From Promethearchaeota archaeon (GTDB lineage Archaea; Asgardarchaeota; Lokiarchaeia; Sigynarchaeales; SOKP01), in the NCBI GenBank assembly GCA_019058515.1, contig JAHPYY010000101.1, forward strand, positions 1 to 17,656: DNA of 17,656 nt. The letters run 5' to 3'. Both the position numbers and the translations under genes were made by a program. Of this stretch, positions 6,915 through 13,300 are shown one piece after another. A model generated the notes under the pieces. It was not told the DNA's origin. It saw only the letters and a list, made by a program, of their open reading frames with translations, and searched no databases. Position 1 is the stretch's first letter. Each line of letters begins with the position of its first letter.

Positions 6915-7496
6915 ATGGTTGAAACATATCACAAAAACTTCGAAAAAATATTGAAAAAGAACTTTATAAATATTTTTGTTCTTTCTATTTTAGAGATTAG
7001 CCCCTCTCATGGATATAAAATAGGATTAGAGATCGAAAAACGCACGTTAGGGATGTGGAAACCTACTGCCTCCTCCTTGTATTGGATATTAAACAATCAA
7101 AGGGAAAAACGATTTATAAGAATAAAAGAAGAAGAAAAGAACAAAAAAATATATGAAATTACGGATATGGGGAAACAAGCGCTTAAACTTATGAAACAAT
7201 CTCAAAGAAAGATAAGAAAGATGTATCGTCGCTTTTTGTCGTCTGCCATACAAAATGGAGGTTCAGTTGATATTGAAGAGCTTAAACTTTACGAAGATGT
7301 GCCAAATATACAGATGTTACCAACGGCTATGAAACCAGACAAGTTTAAGGGAGATTTAACCCTTCAGGAAAGACTCAAACTACTCGAGGATATGAGAGTT
7401 TCGATTAAAGAGAATGTTGACAGAATGAACGGATATATTAAAGATTTTGATGAAACTATTACGAAACTTAAGGAGGAAATGAAGAAAAAGAGGTGA
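6915..7496 (+). CDS. PadR-family transcriptional regulator
   Basis: 193 residues. Residues ~15-100 are the PadR winged helix: NFINIFVLSILEISPSHGY, then IEKRTLGMWKPTASSLYWIL (recognition helix region), and the wing with E-x-x-x-x-K-K-I-Y-E-I-T near residue 80. The C-terminal half is charged and helical. From ~150 to the end it is a likely coiled coil, as expected for the PadR dimerisation arm. The family usually represses its own promoter and a neighbouring gene until a ligand or stress relieves it. An inverted repeat lies upstream (6846-6868). The stop codon is part of the Shine-Dalgarno site of the next gene, so the two are co-translated and the radical SAM protein is the obvious regulated partner. 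Start ATG at 6915 gives a normal family N-terminus. Ligand unknown. Confidence 0.88.
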   Translation: MVETYHKNFEKILKKNFINIFVLSILEISPSHGYKIGLEIEKRTLGMWKPTASSLYWILNNQREKRFIRIKEEEKNKKIYEITDMGKQALKLMKQSQRKIRKMYRRFLSSAIQNGGSVDIEELKLYEDVPNIQMLPTAMKPDKFKGDLTLQERLKLLEDMRVSIKENVDRMNGYIKDFDETITKLKEEMKKKR

Positions 7497-7497
7497 T
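7490..7497 (+). promoter_or_regulatory. Strong Shine-Dalgarno overlapping the padR stop
   Basis: GAGGTGAT is a full match to the 16S 3'-end complement and contains the TGA stop of the PadR gene. It ends 6 nt before the ATG at 7504, which sets that start and couples the two translations. Confidence 0.75.
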
Positions 7498-7503
7498 ATT
7501 AAC

Positions 7504-8472
7504 ATGAGTGAAAGTCCGAAAAAAACAATCAATATGCTTACTTTTTTAGTATCTTATAAATGTACAAACGAATGTAAACATTGTGCGCTTCAAGCCTCTC
7601 CCAATCAAGGAGATAATACGGTTGAACCAGAGGATGTAAGAAAGTATTTGGAAGATATAACTAAAAGTTATAATATCGGCGAAGTTAATTTTTTTGGAGG
7701 AGAACCTCTATTAAATTTTAATCTACTAATTAGTCTCATTGAAGAGGCAAAAAAGTTTGATATTCCGAAAATAGGATTACCAACGAACGGTTATTGGGGT
7801 AAAGACGAAGAGACTGCTAATAAATACGCTCAAAAACTAAAAGAAGTTGGAGTTAATTTAATTGGATTCAGTGCTGATGTATTCCACCAAGAGTTCATTC
7901 CTCTTGAAAATTTAAAACGAGCAATTCAAGCTGCTTATAAAGCGGAGATTGAAACCATACTTATTATTGCCCAAACCATAGGTGCTCCAAATGAATCAAA
8001 TTCTTTCAATAATGAGACGAATGAGATATGTAAAAGCATCTCTAGTGAGTTTAAATTATGTCAAATAATAAAAAGTCCATTACAGGTAAGGGGACGAGCC
8101 ATAAAGAATCTATTAGAATACTATCCTATGAATTCTTTACCTTCAGAAAAGTGCTCTATTTTTAGGGCATGTATGTACATGATAGATCCTGATGGTTGGG
8201 TTTTCAGCCAAGGTTGCCAAGGGATTTGTTTGGGAAATGCTAAAAAAGATTCATTATCAAAAATCATTAGTGAGTTTAAGCCTAGAAGTCATCCTATAAT
8301 AGGTAAAGTTATGGGTAAAGGTGGGGTGAGTAGTCTCCTTGGACTGGCCATTGAAAAAGGATATAAACCATTAGAGGCGTATGCCGATAAATGTCATGCG
8401 TGTTATAGCGCGCAGAAATTTCTACGACCTTATTATCCAAATATACTTGAACCTTCAAATATATGGGACTAA
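7504..8472 (+). CDS. Radical SAM protein with C-terminal cysteine cluster
   Basis: 322 residues. The radical SAM motif is C20-x3-C24-x2-C27, then FFGGEP (63-68) as the SAM amino-group motif. The second half holds six more cysteines: C217, C223, C238, C242 (in QGCQGICLGNA) and C297, C300 (in KCHACYSAQKFL). Their spacing does not match the standard SPASM signature, but such sets usually bind one or two auxiliary iron-sulfur clusters. There is no signal peptide or membrane segment. It is the second gene of a PadR-controlled pair with a 7-nt gap, ended by a T-tract. Radical SAM proteins with auxiliary clusters often modify peptides or small molecules. I looked for a precursor-peptide gene in the flanks and saw none. 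The substrate is therefore unknown. The superfamily call is firm; I do not recognise the subfamily. Confidence 0.88.
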   Translation: MSESPKKTINMLTFLVSYKCTNECKHCALQASPNQGDNTVEPEDVRKYLEDITKSYNIGEVNFFGGEPLLNFNLLISLIEEAKKFDIPKIGLPTNGYWGKDEETANKYAQKLKEVGVNLIGFSADVFHQEFIPLENLKRAIQAAYKAEIETILIIAQTIGAPNESNSFNNETNEICKSISSEFKLCQIIKSPLQVRGRAIKNLLEYYPMNSLPSEKCSIFRACMYMIDPDGWVFSQGCQGICLGNAKKDSLSKIISEFKPRSHPIIGKVMGKGGVSSLLGLAIEKGYKPLEAYADKCHACYSAQKFLRPYYPNILEPSNIWD

Positions 8473-8479
8473 TAATCTA

Positions 8480-8490
8480 TTTTTTTCTTC
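8480..8490 (+). terminator. T-tract terminator after the radical SAM gene
   Basis: T7 followed by CTTC, 8 nt after the stop codon, with no hairpin. This is the usual form of an archaeal terminator. It separates the PadR operon from the dehydrogenase gene. Confidence 0.45.
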
Positions 8491-8605
8491 TTGTACTATT
8501 TAATTATCTTTTGATTTCTTATTATCAATAAAAATATTTTTTTATTTAGACTGGTTGTTCTCAATAACTAAAATTATTTATTTTTATACATCACAAATAA
8601 AAAAC

Positions 8606-9688
8606 ATGCCGAAATATTCCATTAAATCAAAATTAGGCGACTTAATGAAAAGTCCAAAGGCTAGAGCTGTTCTAGAGAAGCATTTACCTGGAATTTCAAA
8701 AGATCCGCAACTGAAAAGGGGATTTAAAATGACCTTGAAGTTTATTGCGAAAATACCGGGTTCTGGTTTTCCCAAAGAAAAGTTACCCGATATTGATGCT
8801 GATCTTCAAGCGATAATTGAAGATGACGCAGAGCTTTCACCCACTATACTTGAAGAAGAGGCTAAACCTACTTCCTCAACACCAACCTATGTTTCAACAT
8901 TAGCTCCTTCAAAAAATCCTATGAAAAGGCTAGAGGGAAAAGTGGTGGTTCTTACTGGTGCTAGCGCTGGTTTGGGAAAACAAATTTCCATTCGTTTGGC
9001 TCAGGAAGGAGCAAAACTAGCTATATGCGCCAGAACCGTGGACAAGCTGATGACTACCGCGGAACTCTGCAAAGCGGAAGGAGCTGAGGTACTAGCTGAA
9101 AGATTTGATGTCTCGATATATGACGATTTGAAGAAATTTATTGATATCACAGTAGAACGATTCGGTACCATTGACATATTGGTCAATAATGCCAATTTCG
9201 AAGCGGACCGAAAACTTTTCCTCGATCAGGATGTAGAGATGTTGGACAAGGCTTTTCACACTGGTGTTTACGCCCACTGGCATCTAATGAAATTGTGCTA
9301 TCCTTACATGAAAGGGAAATCCTCATCCATCATTAATTTCTGCTCCGGTACTTATCAAGTGGGGTTGGAAATGTACGCTTCTTATGCTGCTGATAAGGGA
9401 GCAATCCGCGCTTTGTCTATGGTTGTTGCCCGAGAGTGGGGAGCTGATGGTATTCGGGTGAATACAATAAGTCCTGTCGCTATTACCGACACTATTTTGG
9501 ATAAACTCACACCGGAATACTCCGAATGGGTCAAGGAGCAGATGAAAGATAATGCAATGCAGCGGGTTGGTGATCCCTATTCAGATGTCGCGCCGTTGGT
9601 TGTATTTCTTGCATCTGACGAGAGTCGATGGATCACAGGGGTGAATATAAATGTTGACGGAGGACAGAGAGAGACAATACACATCTAA
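8606..9688 (+). CDS. Short-chain dehydrogenase/reductase with N-terminal helical domain
   Basis: 360 residues from the ATG at 8606. The frame also reads 17 codons upstream from a TTG at 8555, but that stretch is AT-rich filler holding a TATA-like TTTTTATAC, so the ATG is chosen. Residues ~1-70 are an extra domain (LGDLMKSPKARAVLEKHLPG, then IDADLQAI). This helical module is one I recall at the ends of bacterial glycosidases, esterases and some dehydrogenases. A Ser/Thr/Pro/Glu-rich linker (~75-105) follows. The Rossmann domain starts at ~110 with TGASAGLG (117-124), then NNAN (194-197; usually NNAG), S247, and Y260-x3-K264, a complete catalytic set with the normal 13-residue Ser-Tyr spacing. 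The C-terminal NVDGGQ is typical. NAD(P)-dependent oxidoreductase, cytoplasmic, substrate unknown. It looks monocistronic, convergent with the next gene. GC is visibly higher than in neighbours, suggesting acquisition. Confidence 0.9.
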   Translation: MPKYSIKSKLGDLMKSPKARAVLEKHLPGISKDPQLKRGFKMTLKFIAKIPGSGFPKEKLPDIDADLQAIIEDDAELSPTILEEEAKPTSSTPTYVSTLAPSKNPMKRLEGKVVVLTGASAGLGKQISIRLAQEGAKLAICARTVDKLMTTAELCKAEGAEVLAERFDVSIYDDLKKFIDITVERFGTIDILVNNANFEADRKLFLDQDVEMLDKAFHTGVYAHWHLMKLCYPYMKGKSSSIINFCSGTYQVGLEMYASYAADKGAIRALSMVVAREWGADGIRVNTISPVAITDTILDKLTPEYSEWVKEQMKDNAMQRVGDPYSDVAPLVVFLASDESRWITGVNINVDGGQRETIHI

Positions 9689-9765
9689 TACATGCATTTA
9701 AATAGGATGGGTAGCAGTTATTAAAATTCAGGTTTAATCTTCGGAAAAAATTAAATCTAAAATAA

Positions 9766-11202
9766 TTAAAGCGATCTATACGGTTTATAGGCCTTAATTA
9801 CAGTATATATGCAAATTAATAGAAGCACGAGGGATAGTCCAGCAAAGAAACAATCTAAAACGATCCCATAGAGATTAAACTCTTCTGGAAGGAGTAGAAA
9901 GCGGAAAATTAGGCTTTGGAACCACGTTGTACTAAGATATAAATAGCGAACGACGAAAGCAATTCCTATAGCAAATAAAATTACGCATTCCTCGTTTCCT
10001 AATTTTTTATGAAACCAAACGCATTCGACTCTCTTCTCATTTATCGAAACCAGGATTCTATTTAACTTTTCTTGCTTCACTATTTTATAGATTACATAAA
10101 ACAGTAGTAGAAAGATAATGAGAATGGGGAGGTTTAAATAACCCACGCTTGAAAAAATCCAACTTGTTGAAAGAACGGAAAACATGGCAAAGTCTTCTAG
10201 TAATGTAAATGCAAAAAATAGCTCACCCAATATCGCTAGTAGCAATACGATTAAAACATTCTTTGGCTGTAATTTTTCGTTATTAGTACTAGATGAGGTT
10301 TCAGGTGCAACTTTCTCTGTAGCTGGGCCTCTTTTATAAAAGCTAAGTCGTATTAGATATGAAATAATCGATAAGGTAATGATAATAACGATGAGATCAG
10401 CCAATTGATAAGGATTGGGTAACCTTGGAAATATTCCAATCAAACGGGCTAAAGGTGAGAGTAGGAAAAGGTGCATAAAGAGTCGAAATAGCGTAATAAC
10501 AAATATCATTACTGATACAACAAAGAGAAGAAGAAAAATATTTTTTACTGATTTTTCGCCACCACCCTTGTATTTCTTTCTAATAATGGTTCCGAAGGAA
10601 TATATGGACATTATTAGAAATATTAGGATAACCATGAAGCTAAAGTATGTATCAAAAAAGCTGTGACCAGTACTAAAATTAAAGCTCTTAGGAATATCAA
10701 ATAAATTCCAATACCAGTGATGATAATTTTCTCTGAGAGCGAGAACACATTGTATGGGGAGCTCTATAACCCCTATTAACGAAATAACAAAAATAAAAAT
10801 TGCTTGACTTTGATTTAAATGGAAACCCATCCATTTTACAATTTTTTGGTGTTTCTCAACCAAAATTTTATACTTTTTTTCTATGATTCTATCTTGAAAC
10901 AGTTTCTGGAAAGAATAAAGTACGAGGAAAAGATACAGGCCATCGATTATAACTCTTAAGAATATGTAAGGCAAGTTGTCGGAGAGAAAGTGCACACCAT
11001 ATAATTGGAGATTAATTAAATACAATGGAATGTGAATCGCGTAAAAAATGTCCTGAGCAAACGTGAAAGGCATTAAGAAAACTCCAATTACAGAAAATAT
11101 CTTTATGATTAACATTTGAGAAGGATTAATCTCGAATCCAAGCCAAGTAAGTGGTTTTTCCGATTCTTTGTTAATTACTGGATTAGGTTCTTTGTCTTCC
11201 AT
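9766..11202 (-). CDS. Polytopic membrane protein built of repeated two-helix units
   Basis: 478 residues, ATG at 11200-11202. I count about ten hydrophobic segments. The protein is an internal repeat: WLGFEINPSQ at residues 20-29 recurs as WMGFHLNQSQ at 124-133, each followed by a membrane helix, a ~40-residue polar/aromatic loop and a second helix ending in a YSF-like motif (YSFQKLF, YSFGTII). Three further, more diverged helix-loop-helix units make up the rest, with a charged cytoplasmic-looking linker near residues 300-320. There is no signal peptide, cofactor motif or known transporter motif. I do not recognise a family. It lies 163 bp from another minus-strand membrane protein gene at 11366-11905, so the two may be functionally linked. 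Real gene with high confidence; function unknown. Confidence 0.75.
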   Translation of the reverse strand: MEDKEPNPVINKESEKPLTWLGFEINPSQMLIIKIFSVIGVFLMPFTFAQDIFYAIHIPLYLINLQLYGVHFLSDNLPYIFLRVIIDGLYLFLVLYSFQKLFQDRIIEKKYKILVEKHQKIVKWMGFHLNQSQAIFIFVISLIGVIELPIQCVLALRENYHHWYWNLFDIPKSFNFSTGHSFFDTYFSFMVILIFLIMSIYSFGTIIRKKYKGGGEKSVKNIFLLLFVVSVMIFVITLFRLFMHLFLLSPLARLIGIFPRLPNPYQLADLIVIIITLSIISYLIRLSFYKRGPATEKVAPETSSSTNNEKLQPKNVLIVLLLAILGELFFAFTLLEDFAMFSVLSTSWIFSSVGYLNLPILIIFLLLFYVIYKIVKQEKLNRILVSINEKRVECVWFHKKLGNEECVILFAIGIAFVVRYLYLSTTWFQSLIFRFLLLPEEFNLYGIVLDCFFAGLSLVLLLICIYTVIKAYKPYRSL

Positions 11203-11365
11203 GAATATTATCTATTCCTAAACTGATTTAAAGAAATTATAATTTTGAGCGTATTAAAAGGCATCAATAAATAAACTGAAGATAATAAAACTCAATGCAT
11301 GGGTCTTAAATTAAAGGAGAGAGGAATTTGTAAATAGTATAAAAACAAATGATGATTTTGGACGG

Positions 11366-11905
11366 CTAATGGAAATCTTTAGTCTCAACAATATTTGTCT
11401 TTTCAAAGATAATAAACTCAATTAATATAGTTATAATAGCGATTATACCTGTATAAAATCCTGGTAGAAATATAAAATCAAATGAAAGCGAAAAGACGAT
11501 TGGGGGAAGATCATATACTATTAATGTGAGACAAGTAGAAATAACACTTCCAGATAAACCGATACTCATTAATAAGACGCTAATTAGATCTAGATTCCTT
11601 CTTATCTTAGGCATGTCGAGTTTCTTGAAATAACCGAAATTTAGCAGAAATCCAATAAGATAGATGATATTAAATATCAAAAAGATTATTGAATTATACA
11701 CTATCCCATATCCTGATTCGCGAACGAAAGAAGGAATACTAAGGACTCCAAAAGTGAAATTGTAGAAAAAAGTGTCAGTAGAATTTGTAGAGATGCCAGT
11801 AATTGCAATGCTAATAAAACCTAAGAGTACGCTTGTAATTCCAAAAATCAATATCATTATTTTAAAGATGATATTATATTTGTTTGCTTCCTTTAGATTG
11901 AACAC
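11366..11905 (-). CDS. Four-helix membrane protein, unknown function
   Basis: 179 residues with about four hydrophobic segments: ~14-36, ~70-92, ~105-131 and ~140-168. A polar loop with two Asn-x-Ser/Thr sites (NST, NFT) sits between the first two and is probably outside. The start is a GTG at 11903-11905; an in-frame ATG at 11855-11857 (residue 17) is a less likely alternative because it trims the basic N-tail. It is divergent from the regulator gene at 12066, and its upstream region lies within the repeated block 11912-12065, so it may respond to the same signals. The second copy of that block (17014-17166) has no such divergent gene. I do not recognise a family. Confidence 0.65.
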   Translation of the reverse strand: MFNLKEANKYNIIFKIMILIFGITSVLLGFISIAITGISTNSTDTFFYNFTFGVLSIPSFVRESGYGIVYNSIIFLIFNIIYLIGFLLNFGYFKKLDMPKIRRNLDLISVLLMSIGLSGSVISTCLTLIVYDLPPIVFSLSFDFIFLPGFYTGIIAIITILIEFIIFEKTNIVETKDFH

Positions 11906-11911
11906 GATACC

Positions 11912-12555
11912 AAATTATCCTTAATTGATCTTTATTTTCATAGAATTCACACTCAAATAAAAATACATCAAGAAAGAAATTGAAAGTAGTGAATAATATT
12001 GCTAAAAATTTTTAAGAGTAAAAATCATACTTTTTTAGCAAATATTTATAAAAAATAGAATTCCAATGAAAAAAAATCTAGATTATAAAATTCTAATTTT
12101 AATAGTGTTGTTGGGAGTTTTAATTTCATTTTTTGGGATTCTTAATTTTGGATTTACTAAAAAAACTCAAGATACTAAGCAGTTTAAAGATGAGTCGACT
12201 AAAGCATATTTCCAACTTCATCCTTACTATCCTTCTATTAACCGGGATTTGAACGACAGATGCAGAATCAACATCGAAATCGTAAATGTAGCTACTATCA
12301 CGGAGTACAATTTTAAAGAATACAAATTTTCTATTTACAAATTAACTAGTTTGGGAGCTCTAGTTGGTTCTGGATTAATTGTAATCTTTAAAAAGGCTTC
12401 TAGGGCAACATCAGATGCTGCTTCCAAAAATCTAGTTAGGGATGTATCGTCAGGAATAATCGAGGATGGTTTATCGAAGGAAGAAAAAATAGTTTTAGGG
12501 CTAATCGTCGAATACATAAACCACAATAGGGTATTAAAATTAGAAAAATTAGTCC
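11912..12555 (+). repeat. Direct repeat copy A: promoter block plus regulator 5' half
   Basis: It aligns with 17014-17656 to the window end. The non-coding 154 bp differ at about 11 positions including one gap. The 490 coding bases align without gaps but with many substitutions. ATAGAATTC occurs at both ends of the non-coding part (11940-11948 and 12055-12063). The partner copy lies about 5.1 kb away, and the exporter genes lie between. Confidence 0.9.
11999..12041 (+). promoter_or_regulatory. Inverted repeat upstream of regulator A
   Basis: TTGCTAAAAA (11999-12008) and TTTTTAGCAA (12032-12041) are perfect 10-bp inverted arms 23 nt apart. The left arm also forms the palindrome TAAAAATTTTTA. 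The right arm ends 24 nt before the ATG at 12066. Likely operator for the regulator itself. Confidence 0.5.
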
Positions 12556-13130
12556 CATACTTAAATTCAAGACTTTCCAAATCAGATTTCAATCTCAACA
12601 CTAATGGACTAAGGATAATACTTGTTTCACTCGTTGAAAAGAATTTAATTGTAGAAGGATCAAAAATTACTAAAGGAGACCTTTTGCTTAATTCAAATAG
12701 AAAGCAAATATACGATTATGTAAAGAGTCATCCCGGAGTTTATTTAAACGAACTTGTAATGACACTGGGTTTAAGCATATTTATTGTTAGTTGGCACCTG
12801 AACATACTATTGAAATTTAATTTAATACGGAGAAAAAAAATAAACAACTTTATCGCGTATTACGACTTTTGTTTAGATTCTAAAAACGACCGTATACTAC
12901 ACATCTTACTGAGGAAATCGTGTAGAAAGTTAGTTGAATTTTTGAAATCTTCGGAACACGGTCATACAAAATATCAAATCTCGAAAGAGTTAAAGATGCA
13001 TTACCACACGATTACAAAATATCTTGAAATATTAGATGATTTTTGTTTATTATCTTCAAAGAACTCGAAGAGCACAACTTATTACTCTTTAAACCATGTT
13101 AAATACGCTTGTTTAACTAATGGGACTTAA
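12066..13130 (+). CDS. Membrane-anchored regulator with three tandem winged helices
   Basis: 354 residues. Residues 9-30 are a strong membrane helix. A ~58-residue loop with one cysteine (C66) follows, then a shorter hydrophobic segment (~93-108) that may be a second helix returning the chain to the cytoplasm. The rest is DNA-binding. Winged helix 1 is at ~136-202, and winged helix 2 at ~211-268 has the archaeal pattern SHPGVYLNELVMTLGLS followed by SWHLNILLKFNLI. Winged helix 3 at ~277-343 contains TKYQISKELKMHYHTITKYL. This is the layout of a one-component membrane sensor: the loop senses and the winged helices bind DNA. It precedes the ABC exporter and has a paralogue just after it (17167 onward). 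An inverted repeat upstream suggests autoregulation. Start ATG at 12066 is shared with the paralogue. Sensor ligand unknown. The topology depends on the weak second helix. Confidence 0.8.
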   Translation: MKKNLDYKILILIVLLGVLISFFGILNFGFTKKTQDTKQFKDESTKAYFQLHPYYPSINRDLNDRCRINIEIVNVATITEYNFKEYKFSIYKLTSLGALVGSGLIVIFKKASRATSDAASKNLVRDVSSGIIEDGLSKEEKIVLGLIVEYINHNRVLKLEKLVPYLNSRLSKSDFNLNTNGLRIILVSLVEKNLIVEGSKITKGDLLLNSNRKQIYDYVKSHPGVYLNELVMTLGLSIFIVSWHLNILLKFNLIRRKKINNFIAYYDFCLDSKNDRILHILLRKSCRKLVEFLKSSEHGHTKYQISKELKMHYHTITKYLEILDDFCLLSSKNSKSTTYYSLNHVKYACLTNGT

Positions 13131-13160
13131 ATCTCAACATATCCCTTAATTTGATACTTC

Positions 13161-13170
13161 TTTTTTTTTT
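13161..13170 (+). terminator. T10 tract after regulator A
   Basis: Ten consecutive T, 31 nt after the stop codon and without a hairpin, fit an archaeal terminator separating the regulator from the exporter genes. A second T6 tract follows at about 13215. Confidence 0.45.
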
Positions 13171-13278
13171 ACATTTAACTAGTAAACCAAGTCTTTCAAT
13201 TCTTTTAATGGTGCTTTTTTAAACGAATTGAATCTCTCTATAACCATACTCTTTACAAATTTTTGATGAGACACTGGT

Positions 13279-13297
13279 TTTTTAGTAATTATACTAA
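13279..13297 (+). promoter_or_regulatory. Operator-like site just before the permease start
   Basis: TTTTTAGTAA (13279-13288) matches the regulator half-site TTTTTAGCAA at 9 of 10 positions. It is part of the dyad TTAGTA-ATTA-TACTAA (13282-13297), which ends 3 nt before the ATG at 13301. Binding here would cover the translation start region. Confidence 0.4.
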
Positions 13298-13300
13298 GCA

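Noticed and set aside
8555..8605. TTG-started extension of the dehydrogenase
   Set aside because: AT-rich filler with a TATA-like element; the ATG at 8606 gives the domain its natural beginning.
8473..8605. Possible precursor-peptide gene for the radical SAM protein
   Set aside because: Only a T-tract and promoter-like AT-rich DNA; no small frame with a leader-core look here or before the PadR gene.
10415..10666. 83-codon plus-strand frame inside the large membrane gene
   Set aside because: Antisense shadow of the minus-strand gene at 9766-11202, which has coherent repeats and membrane helices.
11340..11365. ATGATGA at about 11350 as another C box
   Set aside because: No D' or D box at usable distance, and it borders the minus-strand membrane gene.
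12046..12054. TTTATAAAA as the TATA box of regulator A
   Set aside because: Too close to the ATG (about 12 nt), so transcription would start inside the gene; also lost in copy B.
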